A stretch of 64,000 bases of DNA, taken from the NCBI GenBank assembly GCA_001898185.1, contig MKTI01000006.1, positions 372,001 through 436,000 on the forward strand, given 5' to 3'. A model generated the notes under the pieces. It did no database searches. It was not told the DNA's origin and saw only the letters and a program-made list of their open reading frames with translations. The DNA is from Cellulomonas sp. 73-145 (GTDB lineage Bacteria > Actinomycetota > Actinomycetes > Actinomycetales > Cellulomonadaceae). Position 1 is the stretch's first letter. Every line of letters starts with the position of its first letter. Of this stretch, positions 50,961-59,645 are shown piece after piece. The position numbers were made by a program, and so were the translations under genes.

Positions 50961-53186
50961 CTAGGCCTGCTGCTCCGGCGCCGCGGGATCCTCCGGCACG
51001 TCGGGAGGTACCTCGACGGGACCGGCCTCGGGCGGCCGTGGCTCGTCCTGCGGGTGCAGCCGCACGGCGACGAGCGCGACGTCGTCCTCCCGCCGCCCGG
51101 GCAGCACGCGTGTCAGCAGCTCGTCGCACAGCTCCGCGAGCCCGAGGTCCTTCGGGGCCAGCTCGGCGAGCAGGGCCTCGAGGCGGGCCATCCCGTCGCG
51201 CACGGGCATGTCCCGCCGCTCCACCAGACCGTCGGTGTACAGCAGCAGGGTGCTGTCCCGCTCGAGCACCACCTCGGTCTCGTGCCGGGGGGCGTCGGGC
51301 ATGATCCCCAGGAGCGGGTCGGGCTTGCCGTCCTTCAGCGGTTCCACCGTGCCGTCGGCGTGCAGCAGCATCGGCATCGGGTGGCCGGCGTTGGACCACC
51401 GGACCCGGGTCCGGTGCTGGGCCAGCTCCTCCGGCGTCTGCTCCAGACGCGCGACGACGGCGGTGGCGATCGACTCGGTCTGCAGCGTGCGCATCGCCTT
51501 GTCCACCGTGCCGAGCACCTGGGCCGGTGCGCCGCCGGTCGCCACGGCGATCCCGCGCAGGATCGAGCGGACCTGGCCCATCTCGGCGGCGGCCAGCACG
51601 TCGTGCCCCACCACGTCGCCGATCACCAGCACCGTGGCGCCGTCCGGCTGGAGGAACGCGTCGTACCAGTCGCCCCCCACCCGGGCCGCCTCGGCTGCCG
51701 GCTCGTACCGCACCTCGATCTGCAGGTGGTCCGGCGACGGCGGCTTGGTCAGCAGCGACCGCTGCAGACCCTCTGCGAGCGTCAGCTGCTCCTTGTAGAG
51801 CCGGGCGTTGTCGAGCGCCAGGCCGGCACGGCCGGCGACGTCAGCCGCCAGCTGCAGGTCCTCGTCCGTCAGCGGGGCACGGCCCCGGTCGTGGAACAGG
51901 GACAGCACGCCGACCGTGCGGCCGCGGCCGCGCAGGGGCAGCACCACGGCGTTGCCCGGGTCGAGGTGGCGGAGCAGCTCGCTCGCCTCGCCCGGTACCA
52001 GCACCTCGAGCATGGACGCCGTGGCGTCGCCCGGCACCACCACGGTCTCGCCGGTGCGCGCGGCGCGGTTGAGGAACGACTGCGGGGTCAGTGACGCGAG
52101 TCGCTGCGTGGCGTACCGGTCCACCAGCGCCCGTCGTCCCGGGTCGTGGTGCCAGGAGCCGACGTCGCGCAGCCGCGGTCCGCGACGCGGTTCGCCGGGC
52201 TCCACCAGGGTGACCACGCTCCAGTCGGCGAGCACGGGCACCACCAGCTTGGCGAGGCGCCCGACGGCCTCCTCGGCCTCCAGTGTCTCGGAGAGCTCGA
52301 CGGCGACGGTCGACGCGAGCTGGGCTCGGCGGGCAGCGGCCGCCGCTAGCGCGGCGTCCCGGCGGCGGCCGCTGACGTCGAGGAAGTAGACGGACAGCCC
52401 GTCGGGGGTCGGCCAGGCGTGCACCTCGTACCAGGCGTCCAGCGGTGCCGGGTAGTAGGCGTCGAAGTTCACCGGCTCGCCCGTCTCGACCGCGAGCCGG
52501 TAGCTCTTCTCGAACCGGGAGCCGACCGCCTCCGGGAACAGGTCCCACAGGTCCTTGCCCAGCAGCTCGTCACGGTGGCGCTGCAGCAGCTGCTCGGCCG
52601 AGGAGTTCACGTAGGTGAACCGCCAGTGGGTGTCCACCGAGAAGAAGGCCGTCGGCATCGCCTCGAGCACGCGGGCCACGCGCACCTCGTGGTCGCGCTC
52701 GGCGGTGGAGTCGAACGCGGCGCCGAGCAGCCGGACCGCCGTGCCGTCCGGGCCGGGCAGCGCCAGGCCGCGCGCGGTGACCCACCGGGTGACGCCGTCG
52801 GCGCGGACCACGCGGTACTCGGCGGCGTACTCGCCGGCGGTCTCGATCGCCTCGCGGATCGCCCGGTGCACCAGTGGCACGTCGTCCGGGTGCACGGCAG
52901 AGTCGAAGCTCTCGATGGTGCCGCCGAAGCTCTCGCGGTCGTAGCCGAACATCTCCAGCAGCCGCTCGTCCCACGCGAGCACACCGGTGCGCAGGTCCCA
53001 GTCGAAGATGCCGATGCCGGCGGCGGCGATCGCCACCCGGCCGAGGGCGCGCGCGGGGTCCAGGTGGTCGGCGACGCCGTTGGTCTCGGTGCCGACCCGC
53101 TCCATCGCGACGGCCAGGGCCTCGATCTCGATCCGGTACGGCGGCGAGACAGGGATGCTGGGCTCCTCGTCGCCCTGCGTCGTCAT
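50961..53186 (-). CDS. PAS-PAS-GAF-PP2C (SpoIIE/RsbU-type) phosphatase
   Basis: A 741-residue cytoplasmic sensor phosphatase. Two PAS domains (about 45-165, with FDWDLRTGVLAWDERLLEMF; about 170-285, with FFSVDTHWRFTYVN), a GAF domain (about 295-465) and a C-terminal PP2C domain (about 480-715) whose metal-binding motifs are GGDWYDAF and DDVALVAVR. Such proteins dephosphorylate anti-anti-sigma factors to release stress sigma factors. No rsbV/rsbW gene is adjacent. Substantial Gly/Asp conservation makes activity likely. Confidence 0.93.
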   Translation of the reverse strand: MTTQGDEEPSIPVSPPYRIEIEALAVAMERVGTETNGVADHLDPARALGRVAIAAAGIGIFDWDLRTGVLAWDERLLEMFGYDRESFGGTIESFDSAVHPDDVPLVHRAIREAIETAGEYAAEYRVVRADGVTRWVTARGLALPGPDGTAVRLLGAAFDSTAERDHEVRVARVLEAMPTAFFSVDTHWRFTYVNSSAEQLLQRHRDELLGKDLWDLFPEAVGSRFEKSYRLAVETGEPVNFDAYYPAPLDAWYEVHAWPTPDGLSVYFLDVSGRRRDAALAAAAARRAQLASTVAVELSETLEAEEAVGRLAKLVVPVLADWSVVTLVEPGEPRRGPRLRDVGSWHHDPGRRALVDRYATQRLASLTPQSFLNRAARTGETVVVPGDATASMLEVLVPGEASELLRHLDPGNAVVLPLRGRGRTVGVLSLFHDRGRAPLTDEDLQLAADVAGRAGLALDNARLYKEQLTLAEGLQRSLLTKPPSPDHLQIEVRYEPAAEAARVGGDWYDAFLQPDGATVLVIGDVVGHDVLAAAEMGQVRSILRGIAVATGGAPAQVLGTVDKAMRTLQTESIATAVVARLEQTPEELAQHRTRVRWSNAGHPMPMLLHADGTVEPLKDGKPDPLLGIMPDAPRHETEVVLERDSTLLLYTDGLVERRDMPVRDGMARLEALLAELAPKDLGLAELCDELLTRVLPGRREDDVALVAVRLHPQDEPRPPEAGPVEVPPDVPEDPAAPEQQA

Positions 53187-53240
53187 CGTGCCCCCAGTGC
53201 CCTGGCGACCTGATCATCGCTCGGTGTGATCATCCCCCGC

Positions 53241-53555
53241 TCACCCCTCCGGGTCGAGGACGACCTTGATGCAGCCCTCCTCCTTGCGCTGGAACATCGC
53301 GTACGCGCCGGGCGCCTGCGCCAGCGGAAGCCGGTGGGTGCGCGGGTCGAGCACTCCCAGCGGGTCGGACGGGTCGCTGACCAGGGGCATCAGGTCGTCC
53401 ACCCACCGGCGCACCTTGGCCTGGCCGAACCGCAGCGTCAGCTGCTTGTCGAAGACGTCCATCATCGGCATCGGGTCGACGGCCGCCGGCAGCAGGCTGG
53501 CGCCCTTCGTCTCGACGCGCACGTCCTGGCGGCCCTGCCAGGTCAGCGCGCACAC
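53241..53555 (-). pseudogene. zinc-dependent alcohol dehydrogenase with large internal deletion
   Basis: The 104-codon frame starts CALTWQGRQDVRVE, like the usual N-terminus of FdhA-type zinc alcohol dehydrogenases, then jumps to their C-terminus (FDKQLTLRFGQAKVRRWVDD, then RTHRLPLAQAPGAYAMFQRK and GCIKVVLDP). The catalytic and NAD-binding core of about 250 residues is missing, so it cannot work. The frame is still open, suggesting a fairly recent deletion. Confidence 0.85.
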
Positions 53556-53683
53556 CGTGCACCCCTGGGCGGCGTGACGGTGAGGTGCCTTCCACGAGGC
53601 GGCTCGGAGGTGCGGGTCGCATCCATCGGGCCACGGTGCCATCCGGGGCGGACCCTCGCATTCCGGACGCCGCGGGTGCCGCC

Positions 53684-53926
53684 TCAGCGCAGGGCGTCGG
53701 CCAGCAGCACCTCCACCTCGTCGGCCGTCGGCACGCGGCCGGACAGCACCACGGTCTCGTCGACCACCAGCGCCGGGGTGCGCAGCACGCCGTAGCCGAC
53801 GATCGTCGGGAAGTCGGTCACCTTGACCACCTCGGCGTCCACGCCCAGGTGGTCCAGTGCGGCGCGAGTCGCCTTCTCCAGGTTGACGCAGTTGGCGCAG
53901 CCGGGGCCGAGCACCTTGATGATCAC
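53684..53926 (-). CDS. small thioredoxin-like redox protein (TM0996/MTH895 type)
   Basis: An 80-residue protein with a redox CxxC pair (GPGCANC, Cys10 and Cys13), the cis-Pro in GVLRTPALVVDE, and the overall length of the TM0996/MTH895 family. It is encoded 94 bases after an ArsP-like permease and an ArsR gene; this trio recurs in metalloid-resistance clusters, where the thiol protein may reduce or carry the metalloid. Confidence 0.9.
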   Translation of the reverse strand: MIIKVLGPGCANCVNLEKATRAALDHLGVDAEVVKVTDFPTIVGYGVLRTPALVVDETVVLSGRVPTADEVEVLLADALR

Positions 53927-54020
53927 GACGAGCTCCTTCGTTCGTTGGTGGCGGGGGCCAGGGCCGCACCGGGCGGCCGGAGGGGTCGGAGGGGTCGGGC
54001 AGGGTCGAGCACGACGGCGC

Positions 54021-55109
54021 TCACGACGGCAGCACCGCGTTGAACAGGTAGCCGACGACGGCGATGCCGACGGCCGTCACTCCGACGAAGGCGGCGAGCA
54101 GCCGGGGTCGCAGCACCCGGCGCAGCAGGATCAGCTCGGGCAGGCTCAGCGCGACGACGCTCATCATGAAGGCGAGCAGCGTGCCCATCGGCAGGCCCTT
54201 GGCGTACAGGGCCTGCACCAGGGGCATCACCCCGGCGGCGTTGGAGTACAGCGGCACGCCGATCACCACGGCCACCAGCACGCCGAGGGGGTTGCCGGCG
54301 CCGGCGTACCGGGCGAAGAAGTCGGCCGGCGCCCAGCCGTGGATCGCCGCACCCAGCGCGATGCCCACCAGCAGGTACGGCCAGATTCGCCGCAGCACGG
54401 AGCGCACCTCCTCGCGGCCCATCTGCAGCCGCTGCGTCCACGTCAGCCCGAGCGACGGGTCCACCAGCTGCCCGCCGAGGCGGGTCTCGAAGACGAACGG
54501 CTCCACCCACCGCTCCAGGCGCAGCCGGCCGAGCGTCCACCCGGCGACCACGGCGATCACCAGCCCGGCCCCGACGTACAGCAGCGTCGGACCCAGCCCG
54601 AACGACCCGAGCAGCAGCGCGATCGCCACCTCGTTCACCAGGGGGCTGGCGATGAGGAAGCTCAGCGTGACGCCCAGCGGGACACCGGCCGCGACGAAGC
54701 CGATGAAGGCCGGCACGGCGGAGCACGAGCAGAAGGGGGTGACCACGCCGAGCCCGGCGGCCAGCACGTTGCCGACGCCCTCACGCCGACCGCCCAGCAG
54801 GGCCCGGGTGCGCTCCACGCTCATGAACGAGCGGAGCACGGTGACCACGAAGATGATGCCGACCAGCAGCAACGTGATCTTCAGGCTGTCGTAGACGAAG
54901 AAGTGCACGCCGTCGCCGAGCCGGCCGGACAGCTGCGCGACGTCCCGCACCAGCCAGGTCCACAGGTGCTCGTTCACCATCCAGGCGAGCGCCCACGCGG
55001 CGGCGGCGGCAGCCAGCGCGAGCCACTGCCGTCGGGCCAGGCGGGGAGCCGCGGCTGTACCTGTCGCGCGCTCGTCGCGCCGCTCGTCGGACGGCTGTCG
55101 CGTGCTCAT
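54021..55109 (-). CDS. UPF0718-family permease (ArsP-related)
   Basis: A 362-residue membrane protein with about nine helices. The family hallmark is VTPFCSCSAVPAFIGFVAAG near 120-139, with Cys pairs inside a helix, and ASPLVNEVAIALLLGS after it; a second repeat lies near GVPLYSNAAGVMPLVQALYA. Related ArsP proteins export trivalent organoarsenicals. Its start overlaps the ArsR stop, so the two are translationally coupled. Metalloid export is likely, the exact substrate is not known. Confidence 0.88.
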   Translation of the reverse strand: MSTRQPSDERRDERATGTAAAPRLARRQWLALAAAAAAWALAWMVNEHLWTWLVRDVAQLSGRLGDGVHFFVYDSLKITLLLVGIIFVVTVLRSFMSVERTRALLGGRREGVGNVLAAGLGVVTPFCSCSAVPAFIGFVAAGVPLGVTLSFLIASPLVNEVAIALLLGSFGLGPTLLYVGAGLVIAVVAGWTLGRLRLERWVEPFVFETRLGGQLVDPSLGLTWTQRLQMGREEVRSVLRRIWPYLLVGIALGAAIHGWAPADFFARYAGAGNPLGVLVAVVIGVPLYSNAAGVMPLVQALYAKGLPMGTLLAFMMSVVALSLPELILLRRVLRPRLLAAFVGVTAVGIAVVGYLFNAVLPS

Positions 55110-55408
55110 GGCCGGCACCCGCATGCCTCGCCGGTCACGCCGGCGGCCCACGGCATCGCCGCGGTGACCCGCTCGGCGGCATCCGGGGCCAGCGTGTAGT
55201 CGACCCAGCGTCCGCGTCGCGCGGTGGTGACCAGTCCCGCCTCGCGCAGCACGCGCAGGTGGTAGCTGAGGAGGTTGGCGGCGACGTCCACGTGCTCCTG
55301 CAGGTCGCAGACGCAGCGGCTGCCCTGGGACAGCCGCTCCAGCACCGCCCATCGCACCGGGTCGGCCACCACCTGGAGCAGGGCCGTACCCGTCGTCACT
55401 TCAGCCAC
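55106..55408 (-). CDS. ArsR/SmtB-family metalloid-sensing repressor
   Basis: A 100-residue winged-helix repressor. SRCVCDLQEHV near residues 29-39 is the classical ArsR CVCDL site for As(III)/Sb(III); LLSYHLRVLREAGLV is the recognition helix. An extra CGC near the C-terminus (GEACGCRP) may add metalloid ligands. GTG 55408 is the likely start, though other GTG codons flank it. Upstream, CAACxGTGGCTG is directly repeated (period 15 bp, 55404-55430), a candidate autoregulatory operator. Confidence 0.9.
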   Translation of the reverse strand: MAEVTTGTALLQVVADPVRWAVLERLSQGSRCVCDLQEHVDVAANLLSYHLRVLREAGLVTTARRGRWVDYTLAPDAAERVTAAMPWAAGVTGEACGCRP

Positions 55409-55516
55409 CGTTGATACAGCCACGGTTGAAGCGTCCCGGGGGCTGCGGCCGTCGAGACGGGACCAACGGCCCGGTGGCGGTGGCCTGCACGTGGCGGTCC
55501 GCGTGGACCGAAAGAC

Positions 55517-55574
55517 CCATTGACAGTCATCGATGTAAGCGGGACAGTGGCAATACATCGACACACATCAATGG
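55517..55574. promoter_or_regulatory. nested inverted repeat between ArsR and a small gene
   Basis: Outer arms CCATTGA (55517-55523) and TCAATGG (55568-55574) enclose inner arms TCGATGT (55530-55536) and ACATCGA (55555-55561). The element lies in the divergent promoter region, ending 13 bases before ATG 55588. It is a good candidate ArsR-family or other repressor site. Confidence 0.65.
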
Positions 55575-55587
55575 AAGAGAGCGAGAG

Positions 55588-55824
55588 ATGCACCCCGAGC
55601 TGTTCCTCCTGGTCCACCGCCAGCACGAGCGCGAGCTGGAGCAGCTGCACGCCCGCCGCGCGGCGCTCGCCGAGCGGCTGCAGCTGACGGCCCGCGCCGA
55701 CGCCGCACCGGCCGTGCGCGCAGCGGCGGTCCCGGCGGCCGTGACGGCCCTGGTCGCGCGGCTGCGGACGACGACGGCGCCGCCCGTGCCGGCCGGCGGT
55801 CCGGAGTGCTGCCCGGCGTTCTGA
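55588..55824 (+). CDS. small coiled-coil-like protein with C-terminal Cys pair
   Basis: A 78-residue protein, helical and Arg/Ala/Leu-rich (QHERELEQLHARRAALAERL), ending GGPECCPAF with vicinal cysteines. GAAGAGAGCGAGAG precedes ATG 55588. It is divergent from ArsR and preceded by the nested inverted repeat. The vicinal Cys pair and location suggest a link to metalloid handling; I do not recognise the family. Confidence 0.65.
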   Translation: MHPELFLLVHRQHERELEQLHARRAALAERLQLTARADAAPAVRAAAVPAAVTALVARLRTTTAPPVPAGGPECCPAF

Positions 55825-55979
55825 CCGCTGGTCGCTCGGCGCGTGCGGGACGGCGCAGCGGCGCGATCGGCCGCGGATGTCCGCGACCTCCCTCTGTGCG
55901 GGAGCGTGTGATCTCCCGCCGAGCGGACGTTCGCGCCGTCCCGCCGCACGGACGCTTGCCATTCGACTGGTCACGTGTA

Positions 55980-55985
55980 TAGCGT
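55980..55985 (+). promoter_or_regulatory. -10 box of leaderless tetR-type gene
   Basis: TAGCGT lies seven bases before GTG 55993, the same arrangement as at 19889. This decides against the in-frame GTG at 55975, which lies upstream of the box. Confidence 0.5.
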
Positions 55986-55992
55986 GCTGGTC

Positions 55993-56760
55993 GTGCGTAC
56001 AGCCGAGCCGTCGGACCTTCGTCCGTCGTCGGACCTCACCGCCCGCGCCCGCATCCGCGACGCGGCGATCGAGTGCTTCGCCGAGCAGGGCTTCGGCGCC
56101 TCGTTCCGCACGATCGCGCAGCGCGCGGGAGTCTCACCGGGGCTGATCACGCACCACTTCGCGTCCAAGGAGCTGCTGCGCGCCGAGTGCGACACCGAGG
56201 TGCTGCGCCGCTACCGCACCATCAAGACCGACTCGGTGGACGCGCCGAGCGCGCACCTGCTGGGCAACCTCGCCACGCCGGGGGTGGCGGCGCCGATCCT
56301 CGTCTACCTGATCCGGGCGATCCAGGCGGGTGGCGCACCGGCGAGGCACTTCCTCGAGCAGCTGATGGACGACGCCCGCACGGTCATGGCCCGCGGCGTC
56401 GCGAGCGGCCTGGTGCGCCCCTCGCGGGACGAGGAGGCGCGCCTGCGCTACCTCACCTACCAGTCGATGGGCGCGCTGCTGGTGCAGTTCCTCACCGCAC
56501 CGGACCAGTCGCCGGAGGCGTTCGTCGCCTCGATGCGGACCGCCGGTCGCGACACCATCCTGCCGACGCTCGAGCTGTTCACCGAGGGCGTGCTGGCCGA
56601 CAGGCAGCTGCTCGACGACTACGTGCAGTACATGTGGCAGCCGCCGGACGCGTCGTCCGATGCGACTTCCGGCGCCACCCCGGACGCCACCTCCGACGCC
56701 GTGCAGGTCACGGACGCCGACCTCGACGCGGACCGTCCCGCACGGTCCGCCACCGCGTGA
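55993..56760 (+). CDS. TetR-family transcriptional regulator
   Basis: A 255-residue regulator. The helix-turn-helix runs over about residues 18-62 (IRDAAIECFAEQGFGASFRT, then VSPGLITHHFASKELL). The ligand domain is followed by a low-complexity Asp/Ala/Thr/Ser tail (DATSGATPDATSDA). It is the first gene of an operon with an ABC exporter, 56 bases before the ATPase, and probably represses it. Confidence 0.92.
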   Translation: MRTAEPSDLRPSSDLTARARIRDAAIECFAEQGFGASFRTIAQRAGVSPGLITHHFASKELLRAECDTEVLRRYRTIKTDSVDAPSAHLLGNLATPGVAAPILVYLIRAIQAGGAPARHFLEQLMDDARTVMARGVASGLVRPSRDEEARLRYLTYQSMGALLVQFLTAPDQSPEAFVASMRTAGRDTILPTLELFTEGVLADRQLLDDYVQYMWQPPDASSDATSGATPDATSDAVQVTDADLDADRPARSATA

Positions 56761-56816
56761 CGCCCGCGCTCGCGCCCGCCACGCCCACATCCGCACCACC
56801 GCGAGAAGGACCCCGC

Positions 56817-57761
56817 ATGTCCAGCAACGCCATGGCCGTCGAGATCGAGGGCCTGACCAAGAGCTTCGGCAACGTCCACGCGTTGCGCGGCCTCGACCTC
56901 ACCGTCCCGGCCGGCCAGGTCACCGGCTTCCTCGGCCCCAACGGCTCGGGCAAGACGACGACGATCCGCATCCTGCTCGGCCTGCTCCGCTCCGACGGCG
57001 GCCGCGCGACCGTGCTCGGCGGCGACCCGTGGGCCGACGCCGTCCGGCTGCACCGGTCCATCGCCTACGTCCCCGGCGACGTCACCCTGTGGCACAACCT
57101 CACGGGCGGCGAGGCGATCGACATCCTGTGCCGGCTGTCCGGCCCGCTGGACCCGCGGCGCAAGCAGCAGATGCTCGACCGCTTCGAGCTGGACCCCACC
57201 AAGAAGGCCCGCACCTACTCCAAGGGCAACCGGCAGAAGGTCGCCCTGGTCGCGGCGCTGGCGTCCGACGCGGAGCTCCTCCTGCTCGACGAGCCGACCA
57301 GCGGCCTCGACCCGATCATGGAGACCGCGTTCACCGAGTCGATCGCCGAGGTGAAGGCGCAGGGCAGGTCGGTGCTGCTGTCCAGCCACATCTTCGCCGA
57401 GGTGGAGAAGCTGGCGGACACCGTGACGATCATCCGCAACGGAGTCACCGTCGAGACGGGCAGCATCGCCCAGCTGCGGCAGCGGCTGCGCACGCAGGTG
57501 ACCGCCGTGCTGGCAGGCGGGTCGGCGGCCCTGGCCGCGGTCGACGGGGTCCACGACCTGGTGCAGGTGGACGGGCAGACGCGGTTCACCGTGGACGAGG
57601 AGTCCCTGCCGGCGGTGCTGGCGCAGGTGGCGCGGCTGCAGCCACGGTCGCTGGTGGCCAACCCGCCGTCGCTGGAGGAGCTGTTCCTGCGGCACTACGG
57701 CGAGGAGCTGGCGGCCGTCAACGGAGCCGACTCGAACGGGCGGAACGGGGCGCAGAAGTGA
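56817..57761 (+). CDS. ABC exporter ATPase
   Basis: A 314-residue ATPase: Walker A GPNGSGKTTT near 41, signature YSKGNRQKVALVAAL near 139, Walker B LLLLDEPTSGLDPIME near 159, switch His in SSHIFAEVE. The signature has S-K-G-N in place of LSGGQ, as usual for this exporter group (EfrA/TipC-like, COG1131). The last 80 residues are a regulatory domain. Start follows CGAGAAGGA. Its stop overlaps the permease start (GTGA). Confidence 0.93.
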   Translation: MSSNAMAVEIEGLTKSFGNVHALRGLDLTVPAGQVTGFLGPNGSGKTTTIRILLGLLRSDGGRATVLGGDPWADAVRLHRSIAYVPGDVTLWHNLTGGEAIDILCRLSGPLDPRRKQQMLDRFELDPTKKARTYSKGNRQKVALVAALASDAELLLLDEPTSGLDPIMETAFTESIAEVKAQGRSVLLSSHIFAEVEKLADTVTIIRNGVTVETGSIAQLRQRLRTQVTAVLAGGSAALAAVDGVHDLVQVDGQTRFTVDEESLPAVLAQVARLQPRSLVANPPSLEELFLRHYGEELAAVNGADSNGRNGAQK

Positions 57762-59416
57762 CCACCGTCGCGCCCCGGACACGCGCTGCCGCGCTGGCGC
57801 TGCCGACGCGGGGGCGGCCGGCGGACACGCTCGCCGGGCTCGGTGCGATGGTGCGCTTCGTCGTGCGCCGCAACCGCGTGCGGCTGGCGGTCTGGCTCGT
57901 CGTGCTGGTCGGGCTGTTCGCCTACGTCGGCGCCTACTACAAGAGCCTGTTCACCACGCAGCAGGCGCTCGACGACTTCGCCAAGGTCAGCGACACCCCC
58001 GGCATCCGGGCGCTGACCGGCCTGGCGGCGGCGCCGAACACCCTCGGCGGGGCCGTCTGGACCAAGGTCTGGATGACGTGCGCGCTGGCGCTGGCGTTCG
58101 GCGTCGTCTTCCTGGTCACCCGCAACGGGCGGGCGGACGAGGAGGTGGGCCGCACGGAGCTGCTGCGCTCGCGGGAGCTGGGGCTGCACGCGTACCCGGC
58201 GGCGTCGTGGCTGGTGTGCGCGGTGCTGTCCGTGCTGGTGGGCGCCCTGATCGCCGTCGTCTCGGCCGCCTCGGGCCTCGACCCGTACGGCACCGGCATC
58301 ACCGGCTCGCTCATCGTCGGTGCGTCCGTCACCGGCGTGGGGCTGGTGGGGCTCGGGGTCGGGGCCGTGGCCGGTCAGGTCGCCTCCACGTCCCGCGGCG
58401 CCAACGCCCTGGGCTCAGCGGTGCTCGGCGTGCTCTACGTGATGCGGATGGTCGGCGACCTGGGCGACGGGCGGCTGACGTGGGCGTCGCCGGTGGGCTG
58501 GGGCCAGGAGATGCAGCCGTGGGGCGCCGACCGGTGGTGGCCGTTCGGGCTGCTCGTCGTGCTCACCGTCGTGCTGCTGGCGCTGGCGACCGTGCTCGAG
58601 GCGCACCGCGACCACGGCGCCGGGCTCATGCCACAGCGTCCCGGCCCCGCCGGTGCGCCCGTGCGGTACGCGACCCCGCTGGGCCTCGGCCTGCGGCTGC
58701 AGCGTGGGCCTGTGGTCGGGTGGAGCGTCACCGTGGTGCTGTGCGGGCTGCTGTTCGGCTCCGTGGTGCACGCGATGGACAACCTGCTCAACGACGCCGG
58801 CACGCCGCTGCCCGCCATTCTGCGCGGCCGGGGGATCGACGCCCTGATGGCGGTGCTCGCCGGGATGATCGCCCTGATCGTGGCCGTGTACGCGGTGCAG
58901 TCCGCGACGACGCTGCGGGCCGACGAGGCGTCCGGGCTGGTGGAGACGCAGCTGGCCGGGGCGCTGTCGCGGTGGCGGTGGGCGCTGCAGCGGCTGCTGA
59001 TCCCGGCCGTCGGCGGCGCGGTGCTGCTCGCCGCGGGGGGCGCCCTGCTGGGCGCCAGCTACGGGGCGACCGTGCACGACGGGTCGTGGACCGGCCGGAT
59101 GGCCGTCGCGTCGCTCGTCTACTGGCCGGCGGTGATGGTGCTGGTCGGGGTGGCGGTGGCGCTGTTCGGCTGGCTGCCGCGGGTGGCGATCGCGCTGACG
59201 TGGGGGCTGCTGGCGGCGCTGTGGTTCGTCATGCTGATCGGCGACGCCCTGCACCTGCCCCGCTGGGTGCTCGACGTGCTGCCGTTCTCCGCGACCCCCT
59301 ACATGCCGCTGGACCCGATGCGGTGGACGCCCGTGGTGGTGATGACGGCCGTCGCCGCGCTCCTGGTGTGGGTGGGCGTCGACCGGTTCGCGCGGCGGGA
59401 CGTGGTGCCCGGCTGA
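57758..59416 (+). CDS. ABC exporter permease, two-repeat (polyketide/antibiotic export type)
   Basis: A 552-residue membrane protein with about 12 helices in two homologous halves: LAGLGAMVRFVVRRNRVRLA starts the first and LGLGLRLQRGPVVGWSVTVV the second. The loop RADEEVGRTELLRSRELGL and its counterpart RADEASGLVETQLAGALSR, each before a helix, mark the actinobacterial polyketide-antibiotic exporter permeases. It pairs with the preceding ATPase. The last 11 codons are duplicated just behind the stop (33-bp repeat). Confidence 0.9.
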   Translation: MTTVAPRTRAAALALPTRGRPADTLAGLGAMVRFVVRRNRVRLAVWLVVLVGLFAYVGAYYKSLFTTQQALDDFAKVSDTPGIRALTGLAAAPNTLGGAVWTKVWMTCALALAFGVVFLVTRNGRADEEVGRTELLRSRELGLHAYPAASWLVCAVLSVLVGALIAVVSAASGLDPYGTGITGSLIVGASVTGVGLVGLGVGAVAGQVASTSRGANALGSAVLGVLYVMRMVGDLGDGRLTWASPVGWGQEMQPWGADRWWPFGLLVVLTVVLLALATVLEAHRDHGAGLMPQRPGPAGAPVRYATPLGLGLRLQRGPVVGWSVTVVLCGLLFGSVVHAMDNLLNDAGTPLPAILRGRGIDALMAVLAGMIALIVAVYAVQSATTLRADEASGLVETQLAGALSRWRWALQRLLIPAVGGAVLLAAGGALLGASYGATVHDGSWTGRMAVASLVYWPAVMVLVGVAVALFGWLPRVAIALTWGLLAALWFVMLIGDALHLPRWVLDVLPFSATPYMPLDPMRWTPVVVMTAVAALLVWVGVDRFARRDVVPG

Positions 59417-59469
59417 CGGTTCGCGCGGCGGGACGTGGTGCCGGGCTGACGGTTCGCGCGCCGGGACGT
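59385..59469 (+). repeat. 33-bp tandem duplication of a gene 3' end
   Basis: The last 33 bp of the permease gene including its stop (59385-59417) are repeated at 59418-59450 with one substitution, and a third decayed unit begins at 59451. Each unit carries the same TGA, so the protein is unaffected. Confidence 0.85.
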
Positions 59470-59533
59470 CGCACCGGCGGCACGGTCTTGCGCGGTATGT
59501 CGTGCCCGGCTGACGCGCCAAGCCGACCACCCG

Positions 59534-59575
59534 CCCGGGAGGCGGTCCCACGCTCGATCGGGGCCGCCTCCCGGG
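59534..59575 (+). terminator. hairpin after ABC exporter operon
   Basis: A perfect 12-bp stem, CCCGGGAGGCGG (59534-59545) with CCGCCTCCCGGG (59564-59575), and an 18-base loop. It lies between the exporter operon and the MFS gene. No T-run follows. Confidence 0.65.
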
Positions 59576-59604
59576 CTGGACTCTGCCGCGTTCCGGGTTC
59601 ATGC

Positions 59605-59630
59605 TAGTCACTGTCATTTGGAAGTGACTA
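59605..59630. promoter_or_regulatory. TetR-type operator before MFS exporter
   Basis: TAGTCACT (59605-59612) and AGTGACTA (59623-59630) form a perfect 8-bp inverted repeat around a 10-base centre, ending 15 bases before ATG 59646. The TetR encoded just behind the exporter gene is the likely binder. Confidence 0.78.
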
Positions 59631-59645
59631 TCAGCGGAGGCAGCG

